A stretch of DNA of 64,000 bases from Humulus lupulus (taxonomy: Eukaryota > Streptophyta > Magnoliopsida > Rosales > Cannabaceae): assembly GCF_963169125.1 (NCBI RefSeq), contig NC_084802.1:27409107-27473106 (forward strand). The letters are read 5' to 3'. Each line of letters opens with the position of its first letter. Position 1 is the first letter of the stretch. Both the position numbers and the translations under genes were made by a program. The notes beneath the pieces are model-generated. The model ran no database searches and had not been told where the DNA came from. It was given only the letters and a program-made list of their open reading frames with translations. Shown one piece after another: positions 37,264-51,219 of this stretch.

Positions 37264-37696
37264 TTTATAAATTTATATTACATTTAAGTTTATTTTTTCA
37301 TGATTTTTCTTTTTAAAAAATAAAAAATAAAATCCAAACAAGGGGTTAGGTATAACTTCAAAATTTTGGTAATCTCTTATGTGAGGTATTGTTGGAAACT
37401 TCTAACAAGTACTAACTTTTATCTTGAAAATGATACAACCTAGTGCAAGTAAAGTATACGTGATTGTCATTTCGGGCTAACTCAAGTGATTGGGTGTGTA
37501 GATAGAGAAGGGGCATAGATTTAGATCTCCATTGTATAAAATATATATATTAGGACACCTTTGGCATGCTATATAAGAAGATTGTATTGTATTAAATAAG
37601 TAGAACATTATGTATTGATTGAATTTTATATTATATTAATTATTACAATTACAAATTTGAATACAATACCAATAGTATTATTCAATGCATAAAAAA
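37264..37696. other. Intergenic AT-rich sequence, left part of a split AT-rich repeat
   Basis: From about 37550 the sequence has CCTTTGGCATGC followed by ATTGTATTGTATTAAATA. In reverse complement near 54560-54630 there is GCTTGTTTGGTATGTGTATTG with the same ATTGTATTG run. The two are probably the ends of one small element now separated by insertions. No gene. Confidence 0.45.
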
Positions 37697-38231
37697 TAGG
37701 GTTGTGCAAAAAAAATTTGCAAACCATCCAACCCAAATAAATCGTCCAAACAAAACCGAAAAATTACAAAAAATGTAATCCGAATAACCCGATATTCAAA
37801 CCGCCTAATATAATTGGGCAGTTAGGCAGTTTAGGAATTATACCAACTTGCCCAATATAACTCGAATAAATCGTTTATGAGTTTTTTTTTTTGGTTTATA
37901 CATACATATATTAAATGTAATATTAAATATTATTTTAAATTTTGGGAAAATGAATTTAGAATAATGTTTTAAAGTTTCAATTTATAATAATATGTCCAAG
38001 TTAGGAATATATATACTATACTTTTAGTTTGTTGAATCTAATTATTTGAACATTTAAAAAGAACTTAATTGAACCTTTAAAAAGAACATATATATCTAAT
38101 TATTTGGACGGGTTGAACCTTTTTTTCTTCTTAATTGAACGCGTTAGAGTTGGAATTTCGCAACCCGATTTTTACTTTGGGTTAATTAAAATATGTTAAA
38201 ACCTGACCAAACCGACCAATGAACACCCCTA
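37697..38231. mobile_element. hAT-like non-autonomous element with perfect 8-bp duplication
   Basis: The flanks ATAAAAAA (37689-37696 and 38232-38239) are identical. The left terminus is TAGGGTTGTGCAAA and the right terminus in reverse is TAGGGGTGTTCATTGG. It carries CCGAAAAATT and CGACCAAACC-like subterminal motifs, and is related in style but not close in sequence to the elements at 11031 and 23499. No coding capacity. Confidence 0.87.
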
Positions 38232-38289
38232 ATAAAAAATGATATGTGTTAGTTTGTATTGTAATATTTTTTAAATTAGATTGTATTGT

Positions 38290-38426
38290 GGTAAAGCCTA
38301 GGTCGGGACTGGGATTGAGGTTGAGGGTCGAGGGTCGGAGTTAGGGTTGGTGTCAAGGCCGTGGGGTCGGAGTTGGGGTCGGGGCTAAGGGTAGGGGATG
38401 GGGTCGGGATCGGGATCGCGGTTAAG
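38290..38426 (+). repeat. GGGTCG-type minisatellite, left half
   Basis: Degenerate hexamers of GGGTCG / GGGATCGG / GGGTTGG form. The array continues at 54393-54490 on the far side of LTR G, so it was one array before that insertion. The G-rich strand could form quadruplexes. Confidence 0.85.
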
Positions 38427-39046
38427 TGAAACGTCCAAAATTTGCTAATAAGGTTTGGTGCCTTGATTAGTATGCCGGGAGGGCAATAATTGATTTAAAT
38501 ATATATGTGTATCAGTATTTGATTGCTTGAGTTATGATATGATATGATTAGATATCATGTTTAGGTGTCTTAAATATGCATGTGGGTTGCTTTCGTTAAC
38601 AATGGCATATTTATAATTTTGGTTCGTTTAGGGCATAAATGTAATTATATGTGTTATGACTAAGACCATAGTATTGTGGAGATATATATGAGATGTGTGG
38701 TCTAAGGAAGTCTTAGGGAGCGGATAAGCGGAGTAGTCACAACGGGGTCAAATACCCGGTTCGGGGTGAGCTTGGGGGTATTTTGGGGAGTTAGTGCGTG
38801 TTCAGAATTTACCGGGTAACGGGTAGCTATTTAGCGATTATTTGTATATGCCAGGATTAATTGGGGATGTATAGGAATACTTAAGGAATTAGCAGGAATT
38901 GTGCAAATAACGGGTTTGCCCTTGGTGGTATTAAAGGGCTAGGAATTGATTTAGGGGCATGTTGGTCTTTTGATGCTAAGGATAGACTTGGACTTAGTAT
39001 CTTAGGAGTATAGAACCAAACAAAGGAAATACTTAGTCTCAGCTGT

Positions 39047-39074
<28 letters not shown>
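39047..39074 (+). repeat. TC microsatellite in LTR G
   Basis: Fourteen TC units at the position where other copies have a CT-rich leader-like tract. Confidence 0.95.
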
Positions 39075-39077
<3 letters not shown>

Positions 39078-39258
39078 TGGTGTGCTTGGAAGTTTTGTGA
39101 AACTCTTGGAGAATTGGCACGGGAATTGGGGATTTGAAGCTTGGGGACTGAGGAATTGAAGCTTGGATTAAGTGGAGTAGCTCAGAGGGGATCAAATTCT
39201 CAAATTGAGGTAAGCCTATCTCTGTTTGTTAGTGAATTTTTGCTGAGGTTTGAGGTTT

Positions 39259-41120
39259 TGTCACGACTTGAGCCCTAGGCAGTGGCAGATGTGTAATATT
39301 CATAACTTGGGTGGTCAAATGTCAAACTTTGACCCTTGTTGGAAAATAACCTTTATAAATGATCATTTAATTTATACTAAATAATATCATAATTATAAGT
39401 CTAAAATAATGGAATAACTCCTATAATTATATAGAAAAATATTAGTGATAAAAGCAAGATCATCTATCATTATACATAAAACAATAATATTCCCACAATT
39501 ATGTAATCACTAGATAGTTAAATTTAATAAGTTACAAATCATAAAAATATACTTGGCATCCATAATTCCTCAAACTAAATAGCATAGCTAAACTCCAACA
39601 TAATATACCTTAATAGAATCAGGAATAATTTATAAGCTATACACTTCGCCTTGAACCTGAAACCTTAAAGAAAACTAGATTGGACTAAACTAGGAGAAAT
39701 CCAGACTTTGAATCCCTATCCATCTTGGTATCCATCAATCTCAAATTGAGCGTTCTCCTGGAAGGGATAAATGTGCATGAGCTTATAAAGCCCAGTAGGA
39801 ATACAACTATTCACATCATGTGTGGACAAAGACAGAGAGACCACACATAATCACAAGAGTATAGCTAGATGTGCACATCACACCGTTCACTAGATCCCTA
39901 GTTCCCGTTACCCACCATAAAAAATTGACATCCTAAATCGGGTAATCGGACCTGATAACCACCACAAGGGGAGGCTCAGAACACTTCCTGTATACAGATG
40001 CTAGGTCTATACACCTACAGGTGAGTGGACACATAATCTACCTATGACAACACATAGACTAGGTCGTGAAACAACAACATTCACAAATCATGATCACTAT
40101 GGCTCTCATCAGTATAACCAAATGCATGTAAACATGAAAAGAAAGAAACATATTCCCTTTATATTTTAGAAAATTGGGCAGCATAATAACTGCATTTGAA
40201 TAAAACCCAAAAATCATAACCTGCATAAATAAGTGAACAAAAATATATTTGGCACTCAGTGCCCTCATAACAGATCTAAAAACATGCAGATTAAGTTTTC
40301 AATTTTTAAAACATTTTATAAATAGAAAAATTTGAATATGTTCAATGCAATTCAATACGAGTGAAATAAGTCCAATAGTCAAGTTGAGTCCCTACCTCTA
40401 GATACGATCATTTGATAGTTCTCTAAGACGCTCCCGAGCTTAACAATGATCCTAATGTGATTAATCCAATTAAAATATCACGTTTCTCCTAAGTACATCA
40501 AATGATTAAACGATTGTCATCATTGCACTCCTTATTCAAAATCGTGTCCAACAACATATAATATGACCATATAAAAAATTTCAAGTTCTGGAACCTCACC
40601 CAAGCAATGCACAGTAGCGGTTGGTGGTGGCAGTGAGTGGTGTACCCGAAACATTGACGGATATATGCATGGAATATATCAAAATGATCCCCTCATTGAG
40701 TACATCACAAATATGGAACTCATTAGCCCAAAAAACTGCTGGTGTCACCAGAAAATGCTTCCAAAGGTTCGGCGATACCCAAAATCTCGTCGGAAAAAAA
40801 ATGGCGATTTGACCGGAATGACTTGGTGGGCAACGTTCCCCTCTTCATGCTGGTTCCAATGGTACCAACCATTCACCGAGGGGTGGCCGGAGTTGACCGA
40901 AAAATGCGTTCAAAGTTTGAACGACGAAACTTTGACTGGTGACTCCGGGAAAACGATGGTGAGTGAGAGGCTGCCCCTTGGTGGATGACTTCGTTGATGG
41001 CTGGTGAACACTTCTGGGCGGCGCGTGGCAGCGGATGGTGGCCAGAAAAAGGTCACCCATGGTGTCTTCCATGGTTGCCGAGGAGAAGAAAAAAAAAGAA
41101 AGAAGAAGAAGAAGAAGAAA

Positions 41121-41180
<60 letters not shown>

Positions 41181-41269
41181 AAAAGGAGACAAAAAAAAAT
41201 AATATAAAAAAGTGGGTCCCACCACTTAAAAGAAATAGTATAATATTCATGTAAAATGTGGGTTTTACA
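39259..41269. mobile_element. Solo LTR H, separate family (TGTCACGAC type)
   Basis: It starts TGTCACGACTTG and ends GGGTTTTACA. The 5-bp duplication GGTTT is perfect (39254-39258 and 41270-41274). Length 2011 bp with no internal genes. Near the right end it has AAG- and GA-rich repeats (41091-41176). Termini of this kind are usual in Ty3/gypsy LTRs, but the family cannot be fixed without a polymerase. ORFs at 40621-41250 on both strands are GC-rich or simple-repeat artefacts. Confidence 0.87.
41125..41176 (+). repeat. GA microsatellite in solo LTR H
   Basis: About 26 GA units preceded by an AAG-rich tract (41091-41124). It generates false RE-repeat and LS-repeat ORFs. Confidence 0.95.
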
Positions 41270-44200
41270 GGTTTAGCTAAGCTTTAGACTTAGGTTGGAT
41301 TTTGATTTGAACTAGGGATTTGATTTGTTTTCTGAGGTGTTTGCACTATTCTAAGTGTAGTGAAGAGGTTTTGAGACTTAATTCTGGCCTTGGAGCATGT
41401 TTGGGATGATTTTCGGGGAGTTTGGAAATCTGAAAATGCTGGGAAAATTGGGTTTGTGGGGTCGCGCGCGGCGCTGTTCTTGAGCGCCGCGGCCCGCATG
41501 AACCCAAAAGGCCTTGGGGGTTTGCTGAATCGCACAGGCACCGCAGCGCAGGTTGGGGCGCACCACAAGCCGTGTCCCCCAGGTGAGAGCCTTGAACTCT
41601 CTGACTTGTAGAGGGTCGCGGCGCCCAGGGGAGGGTCGCGACTCAAATAGTTTATACTGGCCCATTAAGGGTTTTGGGCTCGGGAACTCAAATTTAAGGG
41701 CTCGGGAAGGATCCTACTACCCGGTTTAGTAGAATTCGAGGTCCTGAAGGCTAGTATATTATTATGAAGGTTTTTAATCGATTTAGATTGTGATGAATAA
41801 TTATTATTACGTTGTGACTAGGTTTTATCGCTAAGGCTCGGAATTAGGGATCCTGCTCGGGATTCTGTCAGCTCGGGACTCAGGTAAGAAAATTGTTTGT
41901 GTAACGCTCTGGTTAGCCAAGACTGTTACACTGTGTATTTTAAATAGTGCTCAACTCGCTAAATGAGTTATTAGGCCTTAAACGTGCATCTAAATGTCAT
42001 TAACGGTCCATGGTTAAAAATTTCGGTCAAAAGAAATGGATATTTTATTAAAATGTTAAGCTATACATGGGATCCCATAATAAACGTTTACAAAGTTATT
42101 TACAATTCCAAAATGGTCATTACAACTCAAAAGTTACAACCCGCCAACCTAAGCAGCAAAAATAGGGTTTAACCCTAGTTCCTTTGAGAAACCTTGGCTG
42201 TGGTGGACAAGCGGCCGCATATGTACACGTCGCCACCTAAGCTCTCCAACTCATGGCTGGTCCAACTTTTCTTTCCCCTTACCTACACCACATAGCACCC
42301 GTGAGCCAAGGCCCAGCAAGAAAACTTAATCATGCTCATAAGCAGAAAATAATACATTTCCAAATCATAATAAACATGCCCAGCAGTAATAACCTTACTC
42401 ATGCAAGCATACCATTAATATAATTGACTACAATGTCATATGGGGCCAGATGCCCTAATTAAATGATTAACAGAATCATATTGGGGTTCGTTGCCCAAGT
42501 TACATGATTAATAAACCACACTGGGGCCCAACCCTAGGATATGGGACTAATAAGTCACCCTAGGGCCCATTGCCCTATCCTCTGAATAACCAGTCGTGGA
42601 GCTTGCCCAACATACCTGACGCTTTAGTTTTCCACGACCATTGGGTCGGATAAGCGTATAATGCACTCCTAATTAGTTCTAACCATATCGATCCACGCTC
42701 AGCGCGCTATTGTCGCCCTTGACTCACAAGTCAATGATTTTCGACTAGTGCTCGGCGCTATTGTCGTCCTTGACTGATAAGTCAATGCTTTTCGACCAGC
42801 GTTTAGTGCTATTGCTGTCCTTGACTGATAAGTCAATGTTTTTCCAATTATACAATGCTGACATGCATTCATCACATAATAAATATCCACATACAGAGCA
42901 CTCAACATGCTCAATCAATAATTCACATGCACAATCATAATCATGCACATTTACAAGGGTCCAAGCCCTAATCAAATTTTTATTCAACATTCGAGTCAAG
43001 CCCTAATCATGTACATCACATATTGGGTGCAGTTTTCTTACCTCAGGTCCAAGTGTAATGTAAAATAAGAACGACCCTCGAGCACGATCATGATCCCGAG
43101 CCTCTAACGATAACCTAATCACAACCAAGTATAGAATCTCGTCAAAAACGAGTAAATAAAGGCTTCTGGACCGAGTCCTAGCCCCTGGGACATCGAATCC
43201 TACCAAACCCGATTGATCCCGAGCCCTTAGGTTTGAGTTCCTCGGCTCAAAACCTCCCCAAGGCCAAAAATCCCTTAAGCGTTGCGGCCCCAAGCTTTTG
43301 AGTCGCGACCCGCTCAAATCAGAGGCCCCAGCCTCTCTTTACTCTGAATAGGCATCGCGGTACGACCTCGCATCAGGTAACCGCCCACTCACCTCTGGGT
43401 TTAGGAGGGCTGCGACGCAACCCCGCGAATCCAAAATTCTCAACTTCAAATCCTCTAAAATCTCACCCCAAATGCGTACCAAACCCACCATTCAATCTTA
43501 CAACAACCCTATAACCTCCCAAACATCAAAACCTGCATTTTCAATGGATCAAAAACTCACCAAACCGAAAAAATCCAAATCAAAACTTAAGAAAATGGAA
43601 ACTCATAAATTCAAAGCTTAATTTACCTTTGATTATGTCGTTTCCCGCTAAATCCTCCGGCTATCAAGCTTCTAATCCTCCCTAGAATCGTTATGACTCT
43701 AACCTTGCTTGAATCGCAGCACTAAAACTTGAGTTTCCTTCGAAAATACTAACGAACGTCAAAAAGAGAACGAGAGAGAGAGAGAAAAGGTGTTATGAAC
43801 GTACTTCTGTTTCTGTTAGGCTACTTTGAGCTCAAGTAACCTTAAGTAAAATCCAAGGCTTGGGGTCCTAAAAATGCCCCTGAGGGTAAAATAATCAAAA
43901 TTCCCATAATTTCCTCCTGATCTCACTAACTCCCAATATATCATCGAATATTCATTCCCATTACCCCATATCCCGGTAATGTAATAAATACTCAATATAC
44001 CCCTTGACTCACCTCGAGTCAAGTATTGGTCTGTTGTGACTTTCCCGCTAACTTGTGTTGGGAATTATGCCCTGAAAGCATATGTAGTAGACATTGTTTT
44101 ATGAAATAAATAAATGAATTGAATTTGTTATGCATATATTTTATGGACTATATTATTTTGTGATAATATTATGTAAAGATCAGAAAAATTCATAAGTTCA

Positions 44201-45075
44201 TATATGTGATCTCAAACACATATTGGTACGGGAGGATTGTGTTTGAGATAAATGAACTTGAATAGTTCGCAGTAAAATAAAGTTATGGAATCTTTAGATT
44301 GATTACTGCAAGTACGGTTCACTAGTATTATGAATACATGTGATCTAGATCCGGATCACTAGTGTGGTAGGACACTTTAGTGGAGGTGCTTTATACATTG
44401 GAGAATATATAGAACTGGACCAGATATGTTTATTAATACTTAGTTAAATACCGTTTCGAAGTATTAATTAAATATATCAACTGATGATCATATACAAATA
44501 GATCTTAATTCTGAAGTTACTATGAACTCCTGTTTATGTTATATGCACTACAACAATTATGCCCATATATTACATTAAAATATAGCATATTTTAATAAGT
44601 GTTATTGTCGCATGGTAATAGAAAAAGACACGGAAAATGGGCAGTAAATGAAATACACAGGCGCCAAATGAAACACAAAAGCAATCTCTAAGGTTGAATC
44701 CCTAATTACTCTACACGCCTCCTCTGTTTCTCTCTCACACTCAGTAACTCTCTCTCTCTCTCTCACTCGTTCAATCTTTCTTTCTTTCTCTCTGTTTGTT
44801 GCAGGTGTGTAACAAGGTGATGAGGCCTGCGGCTTGGGTCATGTGACAGGGAGGCTCGACTCTTGGGTCTACGGCGTGGCTGGCTCGTGGGTGTGACGGT
44901 GCTTGCGGCGGTGGGTCTACGGCGTGGCTCGACTCGTGGGTCTACCACGGTCTTGTACCAACTATCTGTTGTCTCTACAATCTGTTCCTGTTGTTCGTTG
45001 TCTTCCTCCGTCTCATTTACCACAACTTCCCTCCCCATGTTTCGCCAACTCTGACGGAGATTGACTTGCAGAGTA

Positions 45076-45380
45076 ATGGTTCAGCAGGCTGTACAGGGAG
45101 GAGCTCCAGCTGCTTACGCCCAAGAAATGGAGAGGCTAACCGCTAAAGAATCCCTTCTTCTTACTGTGAGTCTCAAGTTTTAAGAATTTGTGTATTGTAG
45201 TTGATAAGACCTAACATTTGAGCTTTGAATTTGGGATTATTTATTTATTCAGTTTAAGGATTCTGGGGGTTTTTCCAAGCTTCAATTTTTATGGGATTTT
45301 TACTTGTTCAAGCTAATCAGGTCGCCATTCTTGGAGGGTCGGTGGGATTTTTTTCAGGGCTGATGTCTTCCACACAGTAG
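45076..45380 (+). pseudogene. Captured fragment of a PAP12-like (fibrillin) gene
   Basis: From 45076 to 45165 the frame reads MVQQAVQGGAPAAYAQEMER followed by LTAKESLLLT, then a GT donor. After an AG acceptor at 45252 it resumes FKDSGGF, and further on SPFLEGRWDF appears before a stop at about 45354. From memory of the family, this order (VQQAVQGGAP, AKESLLLAFKDAGGF, SPFLEGRWNF) is found in plastid-lipid-associated protein 12 of plants. The stretch between GGF and SPFLEGRW is shortened and rearranged, and the upstream transit peptide, lipocalin-like part and downstream exons are missing. It is a capture within the CACTA element and is unlikely to be functional. Confidence 0.75.
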
Positions 45381-46262
45381 TTGAGGTGAGTCTTTCTTTG
45401 ATTTAGAAAGTGATTTTTTCATTCTTTGTTTCAATTTGTTTGGCAAAAGAGATGACTTGCGGCTCATTAGATTATTTGCATATGCTTTTTTCTTTTTGAA
45501 CTTTCTCTCACTCTTTTCCCTCGTTGAAGAATAGTAAAATAAAAAGGGTAATCTTTATTTCTCCTTCGACATTGACAAAGAGTTTATGATTTTTGTTAAT
45601 ATTTTTCTACCAATTTTTGGCTTAGGTCTGGTTGTGTTATATGAAATTGATTTAGTTTATTGGTTAGGCTTCTTTGTTTGATGCTTTTGATAATTAATAT
45701 GGTTTTTTTAAGAGTTACTATAAGCACTTATCAATGTTTTGGTAAAAGATGAAAGTATCTTTAGAATGGGTCCATTATTAAGAGTTGATCATTTATGCGC
45801 TAATTTCATCTAATATAAATATTCAACTGATTGCTTTTTGACACAGTGGTAATATAATATTTTGTATTGATTGCTTCAATGATTTTAGCCAGGTCTTAAT
45901 GAGAAATTAAAATGCATAAAGCAACATTCAATGTTGGAAGTTTCTTTGATTAATATTCAGGTTCAAGGTATTTGAGCTTTCTTACATGGGTTTCTTTATT
46001 TATGTATATATTAATCAACTAATGCCTTAAGGTCTTTCTAAGCAGTTGGAAAGAGCAACAATAGAAATAGAAAACTAATTCAGAATACAGAGCATAAAAA
46101 ACAACCAGATGCACATAAAACAGAAAGGAAAAAATGACAACAGGTCTTCACACGTGATTATATTTTATCTAATTTACTTTGGAGTTTTATCTTCATATAT
46201 AGCTATTTGTTGATTTGTTTATTAATTCTTCTATTAACTTTCATTCAATTTTTGGTCTCTTA

Positions 46263-47653
46263 TTTATAGGTTAGGAAATCAATCAAAGAGACTGCCTTAA
46301 TTCTCTCTAATGATGATGTTGATGGTGGCAGGGCTTGGCAAGGCGAGGTGTAGGCTCGATGGTATGTATCTCTTCTAACCAGTGATCAAGCTTGGCATTT
46401 TTTTAAGGTGCAACCTGTTGGCATAATCCTTTTTGTTGCTATCATGACTACACAAGGCATGATTCTATAGCTTGATTTCTTATAAGTTTTCACCATGTCA
46501 TTTTAGCTTGTGATGAGTATTTCCATCTGTTATGGTGTATTCAATATTTTCATCTGTTTTCTGTTAATTTTTTTTGCTTGTAGGGTCTACTTTTGTTTAC
46601 AAAAAGTAACTTTTTTTCTTTGGTTGTCTTTCCAAATATAAATTCCCATTAGGACATTGCATATTATATAAAGGCAAATGCATAGAACTTTTAAAGAGCA
46701 GTTACTATGAATTAAGTGTGGTGCGATTATTATTTGGTTGTTATGCTAGTCACTTGTCCCTCCTTAGTGACTCTCATTGTCTATTTTGCCATTTCTGTCC
46801 TATTTTTTCTTAAGTTTTCTTAGTTCTGTTTCTGCTCTGATGTTGTTCTATTTTGAAGTATTTATTTCATGTATAGGTATTATATATATACAAGGATATA
46901 TGTACATTTGTTTGTGTCTCCAGATTTAGTTCTTTCCCTCTCACCCACGATCTCATTCTCTCTCTTTCTTTCTTTGTTGTTGCAGATGTTAGCATGGAGG
47001 TGGGACTGTGGGGATGGTGTTGTAACAGCGGGGACTTCAATGCGACTAGGGTACCGTTGCCATGAAGAAAATGGTTTATTTTGATTACATCCCCACTTAT
47101 CTAAAAGGGTAATGACGATTTTTTATTCTTAGGCATCATCTTTGATTATTTTTTATAATAATTATTATATATTAAAATCACTCATGAGTTTGAAGAAAAA
47201 TAATACAGTTTTAGTTTTTTTCTTCTGTCTATCTGGATTTATGGCTTGATAGAGATGATAATGGGTTTTAAGTCTCAAATACAGTAGTTTTAAGGAAAAA
47301 CTGAAGTTTAGGTTTATATTTTTGCATTGAATAGTATTTTTATTTTTTTCTATGAAGTTTCAGGAAAGATAAATACAACATTTAAATTTGTGATTAACTT
47401 ATTTAGTTCTAGTTGGCCAAATTCTTAGACAATTCGCAGTTAATGTAATAGGGTGTTCATGTAAGATGTTAATGATGTTGGGTATTATAGTCTTGCAGCT
47501 AAGCTTCTATGGAGGGGTGCTGAGTGTTGGAATGAGTGTTTAAAGCTTTTGGGAGTTGCTGAAGCAGCAGAAGCATCAATGGATTCTGACCAGTTAAGCT
47601 ATGGAATTTTAGATTTTGATACTCACTTTCAAGGCCTCATAGTTCAGAAAAGG

Positions 47654-47655
<2 letters not shown>
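46263..47655 (+). other. Exon-like blocks of unknown origin inside the CACTA element
   Basis: Three pieces are bounded by splice-like sites: about 46270-46360 (SIKETALILSNDDVDGG), about 46985-47080 (MLAWRWDCGDGVVTAGTSMR), and about 47500-47652 (AKLLWRGAECWNECLKLLG, continuing to DFDTHFQGLIVQKR). Each is open over its length but I recognise no family. They could be further captured exons or remnants of the element's own genes. Confidence 0.45.
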
Positions 47656-47690
<35 letters not shown>

Positions 47691-50104
47691 TTATATAACT
47701 GCAGTTGTCTCAACTTATTTCTATATTCTATTCCATATTTGTCATTTGTGAAATGTTCTGTTTTAACTAGTGTGAAGTATATGGTTGTTGTTGATGAATG
47801 GAATGCACTAATACATAATGGAAAACTAGGCGAATAATACATTCCACTATATTTTTTTACCAGTTATTATTTTTTGTTTTTAGTTTCCCTTTATTTGAAA
47901 ATAAACAGCAACTTAAGCTATGAAACTGTTTTTTTTTAACAGGATATACTTTTTCTCCCTTCTCCTACCAATTTTAGCATAAACAAGCGGGATGAAAGTT
48001 AAAGAGTGACAACCCTTATAAATGAAAATGTATTAAAGGTCGATTTTTGTTGTTAGCGTATTAATATATTAAAATTTACTATTAAAATAGTTGCATTGAT
48101 TAACATTAATACAATTGTTAGTTTTGTTCTCTTAGTTTTGAAGTAAGCACAACATGTGAACTTGAGATATATGGAAACTAGTGATTTTTTGCTAATTGTG
48201 GCCATTGCAACTTGCAAAGCTATTGAGTGTTGAAATTTTTGACTTAATTACTTGTGTTAATACAAGGTTGCCTACAAAATAATCAGACAACTCTGGAATG
48301 GACTCTTTTTCCTTGGATACATATTTGAAACCAAGTATGCCTCTCTTTTCGTCCACATATTAAAAGAGGTTTATTAGTCACTCCATTGGGACTGCATTCA
48401 TACTGTTAACTCTTTTTTCTGGACTTTTCTTTGAACTTTCTTTGTTTCATGTACAAACCTTGTTGTTTCTTTTTCATAGTTTAGTTAGCAAGAGAGTAAA
48501 TAAAAGGTTGTGCTTTTTATGATTGTTGTAGTTTAATTTGATGAATGTGTATATATGTCCATTTGCTAACTCAGGTAGTTGGAATTTATAGTGGTTATCT
48601 CTTGTCTATTTCTCTGAATTGGTATATTTTTTGAGTTATTTTATTTTGTTTCTTAGTCATTGAGTTGTTATAATATATGGCTTGAGTGTATTCTAGTTTC
48701 TTGTTCGGCCTTTTATTTTCTTGAGTTATTTGATTCCTTCTAGCTTTTCCTTTATTCTGAAGTTGTTTAGAGAGCAATATAAGGGAATTATTTTCTAAGT
48801 AGTTGCAAAGAGCAACAATAGAAATAGAAAACAAATTAAGAAAACAGGGCATAAAAAACAACTAGATGATTCTTTTTACTGCAATATGTGGAAACTTTTC
48901 GTTTGAGCAGTAGCTTTTATTCCTCTGCCCCATACGTTATTCTCATAATAGAGGGGATTTAGAGCAGTGATTGGTAATCCACCGCTTCAAAATAAAACCA
49001 AAACTTCCCCATTAGTTAGTTACAATGCCCCAGCACTCGTACTTTCTCTCTCATTCATCACCACTGTCCTATACATATACATAATTTCTCTTGTTTTAAT
49101 CTTATTGTGCTGTGAAATCATTTTCCATTGCTTATACTCTTTATGCCTGGCATAATTTTTCTTTTATCATTTCATCTCTATAGGTACAATGTAGCAATTA
49201 AGTGTGCAACTATTACTCTTGCTGGGCACTCCTAACCAAAGTAGAATTATAAATATAGATTACTCTCTGTCATTTTAGATTTTTCTCTTAGAAATCCAAG
49301 TCTCTCATCTTTTTTTTCTGCAATTTTGGGTAAAATCTGAATCTTTCTATTTTATTTCAATCTCTTGCCCTAACTTCTCTCTATTCAATTCTATTTCAGA
49401 TTTTGTTTTTAGAAATTGGAAAATGTTGTTGAGCTGTGGGGTAAGCTCTTTTCACTCTGCTATTGTGTGACTTAATATGATTAATATCTTGAGGTAATAT
49501 CATTGATTTTATTATAATTATTTTATTTTGATGTTAATATATGTGTTGGCTATTGTGACTTAATATGATTAAGATCTTGTTTCCTAGTAGTGCATACAAT
49601 GGAATAATACCAAATTCTGATTATATTACTAAGTTATTGAGAATTCAGTAGGAATATGCTTGCTCTTATAAACTCTAGTTAAGATTAAGTGGCATTGATT
49701 TGTATTTCCTTGTTTTAATATTAGTAAAGGACATATAGCTGTTTTTTTTATTACTTGAAAAAAAAAATTGCTTGATTATGTTTGTAATGTATCAAGCCTT
49801 TGCCTTGCTTTATGAAGAAAGTTATGAAACACTTTATCCCTTCATTGCTCCCTACTGTCTGAAAAACTATAATGTCTTAATGGCAGCAAGTTGTTTGACA
49901 AGTTTGATTTTATTTGCACTGTATTCTCTTTTATTATTTATAGCTTTGGTAAGTTATAGTTTATATGATAGTTATGGGATTGGATTTGCATTCACTTGTT
50001 ATATTATTTATTTATTTTAGTTTTCATCTTGCAGATGTTCCCAAGCTTTGTTTGAATCTTCATTTTGTTTTCTATTATGCTTATTTATATTTTGATATTT
50101 CTTT

Positions 50105-50310
50105 GCTAGTTGATTTTCTGGCATTTCAGGAACTTGTTACTGCTTGGGTTGTCATCTTGGCTTGCCTTGTCCATGGGTTTGTTAGTCTTAGTTGCTAGTG
50201 AAGCTCATGCAATAACTCTGGCTGTTGAGGGTTTGTTAGGAGTTGTGTTTACAGTGGCTACATTAACAGATGAAGCAATGGATGTTGGTGAGGTATTTTT
50301 TTTTTTTTTT
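50105..50310 (+). other. Open hydrophobic segment inside the CACTA element
   Basis: After an AG acceptor-like site the frame reads RNLLLLGLSSWLALSMGLLV and then AITLAVEGLLGVVFTVATL. This looks like membrane-helix coding sequence of about 55 residues. It ends in a T run. No family was recognised; possibly another captured exon. Confidence 0.35.
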
Positions 50311-51219
50311 TGCTATAAGAGTTCTATGATATGTCTACAAATTAGTTAATGAATTTTGACCTATATCTAATTTGTTCATGAAATTGTTTAAAAATCATGC
50401 TTTAAAGTTTAATTAAGTGCTTGTTCTCTTTGTTTAATTAACCCTGTTCAATCCCCAAATAACATCCAGCCATTTACTACAATTCAGAGTTGTTTCAGTT
50501 CTTGGCACAATGTTCCAGTGATATTTCATTATAAGTCTGTAAAAATTATAGTATAGCATTCATTCATTACCTGGGCTAAATACATGTTAGTTTGGATTCC
50601 AAGTGGGTTAATGAAATCTTTTACAGGTCTTTGTTAATTTTTAAGCATCTCCATTTTTTTTTGTCTTTAGCACATATAATCATTAAGCTGTGCAAAATAG
50701 CTAGTGGTATGAGGTTCATCTCATCTGATGTTCATGCATATCTATGTAATAATCTATTTGGTTTTAAGGGAAATAATATGTGTCTAATGTCCATATGTGC
50801 TGTTTTACGTTCAGATCACTTCCAGGACTTGTCAACCATACCCAAAGGGATATCATAGAATGTGAGAATTTTGTCTTCCAGACAAGTGCACAAAGGATGA
50901 TGAATTGAAGGATGGAGCAAGTTTCATGCATGGTTTACTTTTGTGTATCTTGTAATGTTTTTGTTTTTCATTTTTGAAGTAAAAAATGTTCAAGAAACTT
51001 TATTATGTTATGCTTTCAAATTTAAGTTAGAACTAAGATCTCATGAAATAGACACATTCATAGTTTGAATTAGTTATTGTTTAATGTAATACTTATGGTT
51101 TATCAATATATTGAGAATTACATTTTATGATTAATTTTGATTTTTTTTTTATCAAAATACAATAATGAAAATCTTTTAATTAAAAAAAAAACTTATAAGT
51201 ACTCTTATCACAAAAAAAA

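Noticed and set aside
41004..41250. RE-repeat and LS-repeat ORFs on both strands
   Set aside because: These are translations of the GA microsatellite in solo LTR H.
44763..45054. Arg-rich ORFs on both strands upstream of the PAP12-like fragment
   Set aside because: Low-complexity repeat of a GTCTACGGCGTGGCT-like unit. The minus-strand ORF has an acidic start, but it is opposite to the captured gene and shows no domain.
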